A stretch of DNA of 64,000 bases from Tridacna crocea (GCA_943736015.1 OX031060.1:13095501-13159500), one strand, 5' to 3'. Shown: positions 1 to 11,459, counted from the stretch's first letter. Made by a program: numbers and translations. The notes: generated by a model not told the origin, from the sequence alone.

Positions 1-425
1 GTCATTGGGACAGGATTCATTCCTTTCTAAATACTTATCTTAGTTTCCATGAGGATTATGTGGAAAAGCAGCAAGTGGCTTGGAAAGAAAATTCTGGAGT
101 ACTGTTAACTCTTTACCAAATGACAACATTTAAGACTAATTCAAATTGGAAGCATTTGCGAACAACAAAGTAAATGTGAATCAAAAATTAAGATTTGACT
201 TGTGAGGGGTAGAAAACACTGGGAAAAGGAGAAAATGCTGGTCACCAGCATTTTCTCTTTTTCCAACAATGTTTTCAAAAGTTCTCTATTTCAGGGTCGT
301 TGAAAGTTGGGATTGTGTCGTAATGGAATGAAAGAAATTGCAGGAAATCATGGATAGGTGCACTGGCGGCCATGATATTACTGAAATATTGTTGAAAATG
401 GTGTTTAAGATCAATCAAATATGGC
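1..425 (+). mobile_element. SINE 3' body interrupted by TH-I element at 105-327
   Basis: Positions 1-104 carry the AAGTGGCTTGGAAAG motif and 328-425 carry GGATAGGTGCACTGGC and GAAATATTGTTGAAAATGG. The same blocks are contiguous in the SINE at 46037-46345, so one copy was split by the hairpin element. Confidence 0.65.
105..327 (+). mobile_element. TH-I hairpin element
   Basis: Begins TTAACTCTTTACC; the central palindrome is centred near 245; the right end (GTCGTAATGGAA) is decayed. It sits inside a SINE copy, whose two halves flank it. Confidence 0.85.
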
Positions 426-542
426 CAAATGTTCAAGGTTATCCTTTCAAGGATTAATTTCTTGATAATTGTGACCATAGTTAGTTTGTCACCTGCAAAA
501 AGTTTCGATTTGGACAAGTCTAAAAAAATTCTGGTTTAGAGT

Positions 543-771
543 TTAACCCATTACCACACAATCCCTACTTTTGACGACCCTGGGAAAGAAGCCTTTAGAA
601 AACAATGTGGGAAAAGGAGAAAATGCTGGTAACCAGCATTTCCTCCTTTTCTCACAATGTATTCTATCCTTCACAAAACAAATTTCAAATTTTCAGTCAC
701 TTATATTTTGTCGTCTGCAAATGCTTTCGATTTTGACAAGCCATAATTTTTGTCATTTGGTAAGGAATTAA
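543..771 (-). mobile_element. TH-I hairpin element, full length
   Basis: TTAACCCATTACC at left and TAAGGAATTAA at right, with an intact central palindrome around 605-660. Confidence 0.88.
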
Positions 772-884
772 AAGCAACATTTTTTTTTTCCAACTTGAAT
801 GGTCCTTGGTACATGTGTCATACATAACCTTGGTATGATTTGTTTTAAGTCTACATATATAATGATATTATGTGAAGTTATGGG

Positions 885-1080
885 TTAACCCATTACTACA
901 CAATCCCTACTTTTGATGCTCCTGAGAAAGAACCAGCATTGTCTCCTTTTCCCACAGTGATTTTTACCCTTCTGGGAAGTTCCCAGAACAAATTTCAATT
1001 TTTCAGTCACCTTTATTTTGTCGTCTGCAAAGCTTTCAATTTGAACTGGTCTAAAATTTTGTTGTGTGGTAACGAGTTAA
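885..1080 (-). mobile_element. TH-I element lacking its left hairpin arm
   Basis: Both TTAA ends are present, but the sequence passes from GAGAAAG straight into AACCAGCATT: one palindrome arm and the GAAGCC block are deleted. Confidence 0.82.
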
Positions 1081-1151
1081 AAGGCTTTTAACATACATTA
1101 TTAGTATTACATGAATGTCTGCTGTAACACTTTGCCACATGATCCCCAGTC

Positions 1152-1381
1152 TTAAATCTTTACCACACGACAAAAAAGTAGACTGGTCCAAGTTGAAAGA
1201 ATTTGCAGATGACAATTCAAATGTGACTGAAAAAGAAAGAATTTGTTTTTGAAAAAGTTGAAAACAATGTGGAAAAAGGAGAAAATGCTGGATACCAGCA
1301 TTTTCTCCTTTTCCCGCAATATCTTTAAAAGCTTTTTTTCTCAGCGCTGTTAAAAGTAAGGATTGTGGGGTAAAGAGTTAA
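1152..1381 (+). mobile_element. TH-I hairpin element, full length
   Basis: Starts TTAAATCTTTACC and ends GGTAAAGAGTTAA. A 25-bp right-end scrap of another copy precedes it (1129-1151). Confidence 0.85.
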
Positions 1382-1436
1382 TGACTCCTGAGATCGGCCT
1401 TTGTGAAAACATCGCAGGAAAAAGAGAAAATGCAGG
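1378..1436 (-). mobile_element. TH-I fragment (left third)
   Basis: TTAATGACTCCTGAG to GAGAAAATGCAGG, then cut off where the next element begins. Confidence 0.6.
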
Positions 1437-1663
1437 TTAACCTTTACCACACAATGACGACTTTTTATGACCCTGAGGAAGGAGCCTTTTGAAAACATTG
1501 TGGGAAAAGGAGAAAATGCTGGCAACCAGCATTTTCTCCGTTTTCCACAATGTTTTCTATCATATCAAACCAAAATTGTACCATTTGAGCCACTTTGAAA
1601 TTGTTGTCTGCATATGCTTTCAATTTGGATAGGTCTAGATTTTGCCTTGTGGTAACAGGTTAA
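1437..1663 (-). mobile_element. TH-I hairpin element, full length
   Basis: TTAACCTTTACC at left and GGTAACAGGTTAA at right, with the palindrome intact near 1520. It follows the preceding fragment directly, which suggests insertion into that fragment. Confidence 0.85.
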
Positions 1664-2101
1664 TAGCATGTTCTCCCGGAATGTTTTCAAAGCCAGCATC
1701 ATGGTCATTAAAACTCGGGAGTGTTTGCCGAAGAGTCAAATGTGAACTAATAGCGTCAGCAAACCTTTTCAATGAAATATTAATTGTTATCCATTAGTGG
1801 AATATTATTGTGATTGACAGTTTCGTGTGGTGCCTAGTATTCCCAGTGAAACCTCTATAATTTTGTAATGGCTGTGCTGTTGTTTGTTTTATTGAATTTT
1901 TCTCCATAGATTGAAAAGGTTTATCTTAAATTTTTTTAATCAAGGGAAAAAAAAAACAGGATGGTTTAACCCTTTGACTCCATGTCACACAGCATAATAT
2001 TAGACAAAAGAACTGAAGATGACAAATAGAGGAAGGTTCAAATGATGGAACATGTTTTCCGAAAGCAACCTAATTGAACAGTGAAAACACAATGGACTTA
2101 G

Positions 2102-2325
2102 CCTAACTCTATACCAAATGACAAAACTTGATACTGCCCAAATTGAAAGCACTTGCAGAAGACAAACGTAACTCAAAAATTGAAATTTGTTTTCTGCAGG
2201 GTAGAAAACATTGTGGGAAAAGGAGAATATGCTGGTTACCAGCATTTTCTCCTTTTCCCACAATGTTTTCAAAAGGCTTCTATCTCAGAGTCATAAAAAC
2301 CAGGGATTGTTTGGTAAAGGATTAA
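2102..2325 (+). mobile_element. TH-I hairpin element
   Basis: Left end CTAACTCTATACC is mutated; right end GGTAAAGGATTAA; palindrome centred near 2238. Confidence 0.85.
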
Positions 2326-2345
2326 CTTATGAAGTATAAGGTGAC

Positions 2346-3160
2346 AAAATTTCTGAAATTGAAACCATTTGCAGACAACATACCAAATATGGTTCAGTAG
2401 ATGCGATTTACATAACAGGGAGATAAAAGTGAATTTTCATTTTCAAATGACATTTTCCAACCTTAAGAGATACATCACATCAAGTGAATCAAACAACAAA
2501 ATTTTGGACTCAATCAAATTCAAAGCATTTGCAGGGGACAAATTATCCCTTTACCAGATGACAAAAGTTTAGCCCTGTCCAAATTGAAAGCATTTGCAGA
2601 CGACAATTTCATTGTGGCTCAAATGCTGCAATTGGTTATTGATAGGGAAGAAAACTTTGTGGTAAAAGGAGAAAATGCTGGTTACCTTTTGCCACTATGT
2701 TTTCAAGAGGCTTCTTTCCAAGGGTTGTCAAAAGTTGTCATTGTGTGGTAAAGGTTTTATTGTGGCTGAGATGATGATAGACTTACCTTTGACTGAGTAA
2801 AAAGAAAGATATGGGAAAAGGAGAATACTAGTATGTGTTTTCTCCTCTCACAATATTTTCAAATGGCCTCAGTATCTCAAAGTTGTTAAAACTCTGGATT
2901 GTGTTGTAAAGGATTTATTTGTTGCCTGCAAATTTTTTGTATTTGAACCCTATGTCTTAAATTCTGTAATCGGGCAAGCATTAAGGTAGATCTGAAGTTT
3001 CAACCAGGTGACAATTTTTAGACAATCTGTTTCCAATTTGATGACATGAGATAATAATGCTGGCATTATCAAGAAAAGGGTAGAAAAATTGTGGGAAAAG
3101 GAGAACTTGCTGGTTAGCTGTATTTCATTTTCATTTTTTTCCACTTTGTTTTCTGTAAGC
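2346..3160 (+). mobile_element. Cluster of decayed TH-I copies
   Basis: K-end fragments lie at 2352-2390 and 2497-2541. A fairly complete copy spans 2542-2757 but its right palindrome arm is reduced. Degenerate copies lie at about 2770-2915 and 2997-3160. The hairpin sequences are decayed, so these look older than most copies. Confidence 0.6.
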
Positions 3161-3499
3161 TTTGTTCCCTAGGAGCCTTAATCGTTATATCTCTAAATTG
3201 TTTCATATTGTATTGAATGATTCTTGGTTGTGATGCCTATTCTCCTTCAGCATGTTCAAAGTTAGATTGATTGATTGATTGCATGCTGTTTTGCGTCGCT
3301 TTCAACATGATTTTAGTCATTACTGTGGTGACAGCTCACTTATTCATGCAAGTCTTTTGTTTCAGCAGTAGCATGTGTCACACAGTTAAGTTAGGTTACC
3401 AAGGAAACCCCGCAAAAAAGACAGTGTGAAGGTTAGAAGCGAGTGAGAACGTGGATAAACATTTGAGATTTTCTCTCATAGCATTTTGTAAGTGGTAGA

Positions 3500-3727
3500 G
3501 TTAATGCCTCTATGGAATTTCAGTATTTTAGACTTGTCCAAGTTGAATGCATTTGCAGACGACACAGTTGAAAAGCCCAAAAAATTAGATGTTGCTTTCG
3601 ATAGAGTTGAACATGTGATTTGAAAAAGGGAACATGTTGGTTAACAACATTCCCCCCTTTTTTCAGAATGTTTGCCAGTCCTCTTGTTTAGGGCTGTTAG
3701 AATTCAAGATTGTTTGCAAAAGGGTTA
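3500..3727 (+). mobile_element. TH-I element, degenerate
   Basis: The GACTTGTCC and TGCATTTGCAGACGAC blocks, a decayed palindrome near 3645, and the end AAAGGGTTAA. Confidence 0.7.
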
Positions 3728-3731
3728 AAGT

Positions 3732-3956
3732 TTAACCCTTTACCCCACAATTATGACTTTTAATGACTCTGAGAAAGAAACTTTTTGAAAATATTGTGGC
3801 AAAAGGAGAAAATACTGGTAACCAGCATTTTCTCCTTTTCCCAAAATGTTTTCTAGCCTTTTCAAATGAAATCTTATTTAGTCACATGTATTTTGTTTTC
3901 TGCAAATGCTTTCCGTTTAGACCAGTCTGTAATTTTGTTGTTTGATAAGGAGTTAA
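3732..3956 (-). mobile_element. TH-I hairpin element, first of a pair
   Basis: TTAACCCTTTACC to TGATAAGGAGTTAA. Its right TTAA (3953-3956) is also the left TTAA of the next copy. Confidence 0.88.
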
Positions 3957-4181
3957 CTCATTACCACAGAATCCCTACTTTTGACGCCCCTGATAAAGAA
4001 GCCTTTTGAAAACATTGTGGGAAAAGGAGAAAATGTTTTTAACCAGCATTTTCTCCTTTTCCCACAATGTTTTCTACCTTTCACAAAACAATTTTAAAAT
4101 TTTTAGTCACTTTTATTTTGTTGTCTGCAAATGCATTCAATTTGGACCAGACTAAAATATTGTTGTTTGGTAATGGATTAA
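3953..4181 (-). mobile_element. TH-I hairpin element, second of a pair
   Basis: TTAACTCATTACC to GGTAATGGATTAA with a strong palindrome near 4040; head-to-tail with the preceding copy and sharing one TTAA. Confidence 0.88.
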
Positions 4182-4698
4182 TACGGAAATTACTCACATT
4201 GATAAGCATCATGTCTGGTTGCAATGATGCTTCTATTCAACATTTGCTAATTATAAAGGCATGGAGACTGCTTGATCCTTTATAGGAAGAAAGATTTTTG
4301 ACTGATTCCAAATTAAAAGCAATTACACTATGCTATGGTCTTTTGAAGAATGAATGAAATGCTATGAAAGATGACACTCTATTGTTCAGTATTTGGGCTA
4401 TTGCCTTTTTCATGAGGTATTTCCCTCAAATACTCACTTTAAATGTGTATTTCTGTCACCATAAGATTTTACATGTGTGAAGTGACACAGACATTGTTAC
4501 TTAAAGCCAGTGTTATTGCTGCATATAATTCGACCACAATTGTTATGTTATGAAAATGGAATGGGCCGAATTATGTAATTATGACGCGTGTTGAATACTC
4601 ATGAAACTTGTGTTTGTCTCATCAATATCTTGGAAAAGTGTGAAATTAGGTCACTTCAAGCAAATTATGTAACATAATCACCACTCTGTAGTAAGCAG
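4182..4698. other. No feature seen
   Basis: Between a TH-I pair and the first Mutator-like MITE. AT-rich, no coding signal or clear repeat structure found. Confidence 0.4.
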
Positions 4699-4707
4699 GT
4701 CTTTGAC

Positions 4708-5108
4708 CATCTTCACGAGTCAAGGTTAGGATCACTATGTGGATTTTACCTTGGCTGATTGAGCTCGATTTCGAGATTCCTGCAATGTGCCCTCTATTGT
4801 ATGCTGGTTATTACCCCCTTATCGTATTTCTAAAAGCCAGTGAAATATCGTTTTACAAACAGCTTACAAATACACATAAAGCGCGATAAGCAGACATCCA
4901 TGGGGTTTCCATGTTTACCCTCTATTCGAAATGTAGCGACCTTATTCTATTTTTATCAAAGATGAAATGCTACAAGCGATTTCATTGGTTGCAGTTGGAG
5001 CTGGCTGCATCCAATGAAAAAGCGTATCAGGGGAATGTAAAAATCAAGCTCGATCTGCCAAGGGTAGAGTTAAGCGTAGTGAATCGTCAGCCTTGGCTTG
5101 CGAAGATG
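4708..5108 (+). mobile_element. Mutator-like MITE, 401 bp, copy 1
   Basis: About 35-bp imperfect inverted ends (CATCTTCACGAGTCAAGG at left; TTGGCTTGCGAAGATG at right). Flanking 9-bp target duplication: GTCTTTGAC at 4699-4707 and CTCTTTGAC at 5109-5117 (8 of 9 match). The same 401-bp unit recurs at 33628. A 9-bp duplication with long inverted ends is typical of the Mutator/MULE superfamily. No transposase is present. Confidence 0.88.
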
Positions 5109-5297
5109 CTCTTTGACATCATTGCAGGTAAAACAGCATTAGCTTGGAAATGGTTGAAGAAAGGTATTGGTGTACACACAAAAAAAATTCCTGCAACTTA
5201 TTGTTTTCTGTCCAAGATTTTTTCTCTTCTGTAAAGTGGACTGATTAACAAAAAGCTTGGCTAGAGGAGAGGTTGCTCACCATATAGAATTTCTTCT

Positions 5298-5520
5298 TTA
5301 ACTCTTTACCAAATGACAAAATTTCAGATTGGTCAAAATTCAAAGGTTTTGCAGACAACAAATTAATTGTAACTGAAAGGATGATTTTTGTCTTTAATGG
5401 AGAAGAAAATATTGTGGGAAAAGGAAAAAATGCTGATTACCAGCATTTTCTCCTTTTCACATAATGTTTTCAAAAACCTACAGGGTCGATAAAAGTCATG
5501 ATTGTGTGGTAATGGCCTAA
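5298..5520 (+). mobile_element. TH-I hairpin element
   Basis: TTAACTCTTTACC to GGTAATGGCCTAA; right arm slightly changed (CACATAATG). Confidence 0.85.
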
Positions 5521-5536
5521 TGAGTTAACTCTTTAT

Positions 5537-7898
5537 TAGGGATGGCAACGAGTAACCGGTTAACCGAGTACTCGATCGAATGTCCGAGTATCGATTACTG
5601 AATTTGATATTCGAGTACTCGGTATTTTTTTCAAAAAAGTACCATTTTGCTTCCCGAGGAAACATTTCTTTGCAAAACAAACACTGCAGCTGATTAAATG
5701 TAATCAAAACATCGTTGCAAAAGTGCGGAAGTTACCGAAAGATGACCAAACAATTCACAATTTGACACGTGTTTGCAATAAACAACAACTGTGTCAATTA
5801 TAACGTTAAGCTTTTCACGTTAATCGCTATTCATTAAAGTTTTCGTAATTTTAGTAAATCAAAGGCTGGCTAATATGATCTAATTAGGGAGGAGAAAGTA
5901 ATCATCCTTAATCTTCACAGTATGACTGTGAAACTTATTTAGGGACCATGCGATCGCCAACATGCCGTTGTATACCTACCGTATTTTGCTTTAATTTTTG
6001 GGATAGTAAATTTTTTTTTCTTGTTCCAATACTAAGGTCTATAAAAAAATAATTATTTTATAAGCAGTCCCAAAACTTATGATCAGACAAGACACACTCG
6101 CAAACTGTAGGTCATTGACCCGTAACAAGTCGAACAATGCCGACATTAAAAAGCTACACCACTGATTTTATAAACCTACATCCTTATGCAGGTTGGTCTA
6201 TTTTTAGACAGATTGGAATTCCAGTCAATTCAATTTGTGCACTAAACAGTCCAAAACTTGGCTTTTTCCCATTGTTTTCGTTGATGATTAACTTGTAACT
6301 GATTATTGTCTATATCCTGGGCCAACGATGAAGATTGTTATTTTGCATTTTTTGGTAAAATCATGATATAATTTACCTGCTTACGTGGGGTGAATGACGT
6401 AAATTCCACTGACAAGGACCTGCTTGACTCGTTCTCAAATTTGATTGGTTCGTCGATCTTTGATCGATAAAACTCGGTTAGATTACTGAATGATTGATTT
6501 CTATTTATAAAGAACGAACCCGATTGACCGTGAAATACATGCTTGTCAACTCCATGGTAACCTCGGATGTATATGTATGTGTATCTTCAGCCCCTGCGAA
6601 AAGTAGTTCTTGAATTCATGAACAATTCCTGAACTACAGTTCATGAACAATCCCATGAACAGCAAATGGCCGGTTCATGAACCGTTTGTGTTCATGAACT
6701 TTTGGTTTTGTTCAACGAACAGTTCATGAACAGTTCATGAATAACCACTCTTAATCAGTTCAATAAACTGTTCCATGAATTAAAGTTCATGAACTGGTTG
6801 TAGTGTTTGAGACATACTTCTTTTTTGGTAGAAAACTTTGAATCTTAAATTCAACCCCTCCATTCCCATTGTTCAAAAAGGTTATGCAGCATCAAGTAGC
6901 TTTTTAAGGAGTTAGAGCAAAATGTACTTGTAGCCACACAGTAAATTATTATTTTTTGATTTGTTTAAAGTTACCCCTCTTACAGTAAATATCTGCAAAT
7001 TGCATGACTGAAAATGGGTTTAAGTTATTACCATCCTAATTCTTGTAGAAATTTCTTATCAGGTGATAAATAAGGATTTATACTGATATAATATTTTTGG
7101 GCTTTTCTAACTGACCAGAAATTGTTTTGATGTCCATCTTGAAATTATTTGTCGATATTTTGCAATTTTTCAAAAAAGGGAGGTAATTAATGTCTCCTTT
7201 TGTGATGAGAATAGAGTGGCCTAGATTTATAAGTGATAATTGTTAGATGGAATGAGTGGCTCAGTCAAAGTAGGACAATAATACTCATTTTTAATTATAG
7301 CACCTTTTTTAGGATACTATTACAGTGGAAATAGCTGTTTTCCATTAGAATGGTCCCACCTAAATACATCCTTGAACTTCTTAAAAAAAGCAAGTTCATG
7401 AATTGTTCAAGAACAATCAGTTCATGAACTGATGTAAGAGTCTATTTCATGAACTGTTAGTTATAGTTCATGAACACGGAGTTCATGAACCGCCAGTTCA
7501 CGAACAACTACATGACAGTTCACGAATTTTTCTACCAGTTCTTGAATAATTTATGAACAGTTCATGAACCGAAAACATGTACCATGAACTGTTCATGAAT
7601 TCAAGAACTACTTTTCGCAGGGGTGGGATACAAGCTTTATCACACCCTATATACACTTATATCCGAAATTTTTTGAATTGGGGTTTAAACAGTCTGTCAG
7701 GTGATTGGATTTTTAGGTCTTGCATCGGGAAACTCCCTTTGAAATCGTGGTGGGTTGGGAAGCATGCTTATGACGTTATGTGTGTAGAACTTGAAATAAA
7801 TGCTTGTAAACAAAGGGTGTCGTCCGAGTAACCGAGTACTCGATCGGAAGAATGACAGAGTACTCGAGTATTAAAATCGATACTCGTTGCCATCCCTA
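5537..7898. mobile_element. hAT-like non-autonomous element
   Basis: Inverted ends TAGGGATGGCAACGAGTA and CTCGTTGCCATCCCTA, with subterminal ACCGAGTACTCGATCG motifs on both sides. The 8-bp target duplication is CTCTTTAT / CTCTTTAC (7 of 8). Length is 2,362 bp, of which about 1,033 is a second inserted element. No transposase reading frame is recognisable. Confidence 0.85.
6591..7623. mobile_element. Inverted-end element with GTTCATGAAC clusters
   Basis: Perfect 33-bp inverted ends begin CCCCTGCGAAAAGTAGTTCT. The first and last ~200 bp are packed with the palindrome GTTCATGAAC and variants in both orientations, a pattern expected of transposase-binding subterminal repeats. The ~600-bp middle is AT-rich and non-coding. 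I could not see a convincing target duplication. It lies inside the hAT-like element at 5537-7898. Confidence 0.85.
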
Positions 7899-8479
7899 CT
7901 CTTTACCAAACGACAAAATTTTGGACTAATCCAGATTGAAAGCATTATGCAGACACCAAAATAAGTGTGACTCTAAAATTGAAATTTGATATTGGAAAGG
8001 TAGAAAACATTGTTTGAAAAGGAGAAAATGCTGGTTACCAGCATTTTTTTCTTTTCCTACAATATTTTCAAAAGCTTTCTTTCTCACGGTTGTTAAAAGT
8101 CAGCATCAATTGGTAAAGAATTAATGCTAGATTCTGAACTAGTATAGAATTTAAAACTTGGTCACAGCGTGGTTCAAGTCTTACTAGAAGCAATGGGTTT
8201 TTCATAGCATGATTCTGCTAAAATCCAGGACACTTACACATACGTGTTGAATACTTGTGAAATGCCATTCACTTTTCATGTAAATGTTTTACTTACATGT
8301 AGCTGTATACATGTACCTATGTATGTTACTGTAGTTAATTTTGATTACCAAAATTTAACAAGGCTGTTATCAAAGATATTTGCTTGCAGATTTGTTTCAG
8401 GGAGATAATGAGCTAAGATTAAAAAAGTTGAAATACAGACATGTATGCAAAAATTAGCAGCAAGACATGTTGCAGGGAA

Positions 8480-8860
8480 ACTCATTTTAGATCAATAATC
8501 AAGATAGGAAGTCTAGTGGTTGAGGCAACCCTTATCTTTGTAGATACCTGTTTCGCTTCCCAGCAGGGGTCTTGTCTGTGTAATGTGGGAAGGAATTTTG
8601 AATTTTAGGTAGGAAAAGTATGTTTTATTCTGTTTGTCTGGGCTGCTGGTGGCTCTAAGCTGGTGGCTATAGAACCTGTTTATCCTGGAAACTCGCTTTA
8701 GATGAATATAATCGTGATAGGAAGTCAAGCAGTTGAGGTAATCCTTATCTTTGTACAAACACCTTCGACTTAACAGATGGGTTTCTTTGTGTATCAGGGG
8801 ATGGGGGAATAGGGCATTGATAGTTTAGGTAGGAAGTCTATGTTTGATACCACATTTCTA
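8480..8860. repeat. Two tandem ~205-bp repeat units
   Basis: AGATAGGAAGTCTAGTGGTT (8502) and GATAGGAAGTCAAGCAGTTG (8717) begin related blocks. Both continue with GAGG.AA.CCTTATCTTTGTA and share GTGTAAT/GTGTATC and TTTAGGTAGGAA. They look tRNA-like (TAGTGGTTGAGGC), so this may be a SINE dimer. Confidence 0.5.
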
Positions 8861-8927
8861 GGAGTGGCCTACGACTAGCAGTTTCAGATCCCCTCTGCAA
8901 TACAGGTAAAAGCATGGGAGAATACAT

Positions 8928-8943
8928 GGGGGGGGGGGGGGGG
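8928..8943 (+). repeat. Poly-G tract (16 G)
   Basis: Uninterrupted G run directly seen. Confidence 0.95.
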
Positions 8944-8956
8944 CACAAAATGTGAT

Positions 8957-9113
8957 TGGCTAGCATTTTCTCCTCTTTCCACATTGTTTTCTTCCTTTTC
9001 AAAGACAATTAATGAGCTTCATCCTCTTTCTTGTGGGCAGATTTACTTTTTTGTCTACAGATGATTTCAGTATCAAAGACGTTAAAGTTGTCTTGTCTGG
9101 TACAGAGATAAGG
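8957..9113 (-). mobile_element. TH-I fragment
   Basis: Right hairpin arm (TAGCATTTTCTCCTCTTTCC) followed by a decayed K end (GTCTTGTCTGGTACAGAG). The left half is missing, next to the poly-G run. Confidence 0.6.
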
Positions 9114-9150
9114 ATAAGGATTGCGCAATCATTATAGCACCATAAACTGA

Positions 9151-9370
9151 TAAACTCTTTCCCAAACGACAAAATTTAAGACTTAATCAAACTTGAAAGT
9201 ATTTGCGTGCGACAAAATACATGTGATTCCATTTTCAAAGATTATTTTGGGAAGGGTAGAAAACATTGTGGAAAATGGAGAAAATGCTGGTTACTCTTTT
9301 CCCACTGTTTTTTCAAAAGGCTGTTTTTTTCAGGGTCTTGAAAAGTGGGGATTGTGTGGTAAAGGGTTAA
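9151..9370 (+). mobile_element. TH-I hairpin element, short right arm
   Basis: Starts TAAACTCTTTCCC and ends GGTAAAGGGTTAA. The right arm lacks CAGCATTTTCTCC. Confidence 0.8.
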
Positions 9371-9396
9371 ATAGATTAAACAAAACTTTGTCAAAC

Positions 9397-9619
9397 AGCC
9401 CTTTTGCCAAAAGAATCCCTGGTTTCTACGACAGTGAGTCAAAAGCATTGTGGGAAAAGGAGAAAATGCTGGTAACCAGCATTTTCTCCTTTTTCCACAA
9501 TGTTTTTTTTTCTAAGCTGCTGGAACAAATTTCAATTTTTTGTGTTACATTTATTTTGTTGTCTGCAGTCGTTTTCAATTTGGACAAGTCTAAATTTTTG
9601 TTGTTTGGTAAAGGGTTGA
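9397..9619 (-). mobile_element. TH-I hairpin element
   Basis: CCTTTTGCCAAAAGAATCCC at left, intact palindrome near 9475, right end GGTAAAGGGTTGA. Confidence 0.82.
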
Positions 9620-9824
9620 TGGACTGTATGGATTGTGGATTAGATTTAACAACCTGATCTCAGTCCACACTGACTGAAAAACTGCATTTGATGACCCATA
9701 GAAGCGTAAGAGTTTAATCAACATTATACTTTATTCAGACAAACTGTTGTTAAATTATTTTGTATGGACCTGAATGAGAGATACTCATTGCATCTGTAGA
9801 TCTGCAAAAAAAAAACATTTACAA

Positions 9825-10125
9825 ATGACAGTTTCACTGTGGCTGTAAAGGCCCACCTTTTCTCTGAAATGATGGAAAAATTGTGCTGGTTACCAGCATT
9901 TTCTATTTTAAATTCGACAAGTGTAGAATTTTATTTTCAAGACACATATCATTAAATTTTGTCCTCCGTAAGTCCCCTCAACTTGGACAAGTCACCTGGG
10001 TCCCAAAAAATTCAGAATTCTTACTTTTCTTCCTACCATTTTTCACTCATCCCACTGTTAGATAAAGAAGGATATTACTTACCCTTTGCCAGACGACTTA
10101 ATTGAAAGCATTTGCAGACGACTAG
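9825..10125. mobile_element. Degenerate TH-I fragments
   Basis: The palindrome centre TGCTGGTTACCAGCA lies at 9882-9896 in decayed sequence. A K-end scrap (ACCCTTTGCCAGACGACTTA) lies at 10080. Confidence 0.5.
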
Positions 10126-10383
10126 TAAGGACAAGCAGACAAGTTGATTTTTTTAGCCCTCATTTCATTCTCTAGAGAGCCTAGCAGTTTGTATATATGT
10201 TCCACTTCTGTTGAGTTCAAAATGATTTTGTATAAATCTAATCTTTGCAGTCTGATCTTTGATCTTTACCATAGGATGCTCTGCCAGAGAAAATAACAAA
10301 AAAAAAACACCCACTTTTTCTGCATAAAATGTAGACTTTCTGACTGAGAATGTTAATTTTAGTTCATTTATTTCTGCAAGGGT

Positions 10384-10516
10384 TAGTCCATTACAGACAA
10401 ATCGGGAGTTTAAACTACTCTGAGAAAGAAAGCCTTTGAAAACAATATGGGAAAAGGACAAAATGCCCCTTTCCCCACAGTTCTTTCTTTTCTTTAAGGG
10501 AAATAGGACCCATTTA
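10384..10516 (-). mobile_element. TH-I fragment without right half
   Basis: TTAGTCCATTACAGACAAATC to GGGAAAAGGACAAAATGCCC; cut off just before the next element at 10514. Confidence 0.65.
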
Positions 10517-10743
10517 ACCCTTTACCGTACGAAAAAAATTGTAGACTAGTCCGAATTGAAAGCATTAGCAGATGACAATGTTGGTATGGGGCAATAGTTG
10601 AAATTTGTCTTGGGAAGAGAAGAAAACATTGTGGGAAAATGAGAAAATGCTGGTTACCAGCATTTTCTCCTTTTCCTACAATGTTTTCAAAAGGTTTCTT
10701 TCTCAAGTTCGTTAAAAGTCGGGATTGTGTGGTAAAGAGTTAA
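10514..10743 (+). mobile_element. TH-I hairpin element, full length
   Basis: TTAACCCTTTACC and GGTAAAGAGTTAA ends; palindrome near-perfect near 10655. Confidence 0.9.
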
Positions 10744-11049
10744 TTTGTCATGTGCTATTGCTTTGAATTTTGTGTAGATGAAGTAAATTTTCTTACAAAT
10801 CAGGTTTCGAGTCTGTTATTTTCATGATGTTTGTGTGCTTATTTGTGAACATATTATGCACAACATTTACTTGTCTGTTAGGAGAATTTTATGGGCCAGT
10901 TATTGATGTAAAAGTCTGAGACATGCTGTAAAAGTTTTGCTTGTTGGAAGTTAATGACTAACTTTTGCACTGCATAAACTTAAAGTGTGGTTTGTTTGCG
11001 TAATAATAATTACCATAAATATATTCCGTTTTCAAATTAACCAAGGGAG

Positions 11050-11268
11050 TTAACTCATTACCAAACGACAATATTTTAGACTGGTCCAAATTGAAAGCAT
11101 TTTAAGACGACGAAATAAGTGAATGAAAATTTCAAATTTGTTCTGTGAAGGGTAGAAAACATTGTGGGAAAAGGAGAAAATGCTGGTCACCAGCATTTTC
11201 TCCTTTTCCCACAATGTTGGTTACCAGCATTTTATCCTTTTCCCGCAATGTTTTTTAAAGGCTCTAAA
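11050..11268 (+). mobile_element. TH-I element with duplicated hairpin arm, right end lost
   Basis: TTAACTCATTACC at left. After the palindrome a second TTGGTTACCAGCATTTTATC arm follows (11217-11250). The N end is missing. Confidence 0.78.
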
Positions 11269-11410
11269 GCATTTAAATTGATGTACAGAATTTCCATATG
11301 GTCTCTTTTTGCGTTAAGGGTCACATTAGTGCCATTATTTAAGCTACGTCTTACTTGCTAGCTTTAACCCCGAGGCTCAGCTAAGCAAGACTCAAGGACC
11401 TTTTCGGACA

Positions 11411-11459
11411 GTGTAGATCAGGATTAGAATGCACAGACTCAATCTTGGATCTACATTGC
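11411..11459. repeat. GATC palindromic repeat
   Basis: GTGTAGATCAGGATTAGAAT ... CAATCTTGGATCTACATTGC: a degenerate copy of the inverted repeat best seen at 34731 and 58383. Confidence 0.6.

Larger units (their letters stand above)
5525..8124 (+). mobile_element. TH-I element split by a 2.36-kb hAT-like insertion
   Basis: The first 12 bases TTAACTCTTTAT lie at 5525-5536. The element resumes at 7899 (CTCTTTACCAAACGAC) and ends GGTAAAGAATTAA at 8124. CTCTTTAT/CTCTTTAC is the 8-bp duplication made by the hAT-like element, so the hAT-like element is younger than this copy. Confidence 0.88.

Noticed and set aside
543-771. LTR or viral origin for the abundant repeats
   Set aside because: Units are ~225 bp with short inverted TTAA-flanked ends; no LTR structure, primer-binding site, gag/pol or viral reading frames.
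4911-5234. 107-codon open frame
   Set aside because: Most of it lies in the 401-bp Mutator-like MITE; the second copy of that element does not keep the frame open.
5537-7898. Autonomous hAT transposon
   Set aside because: No transposase-like reading frame (no dimerisation or RNase H-like motifs seen) in either the element or its inner insertion.
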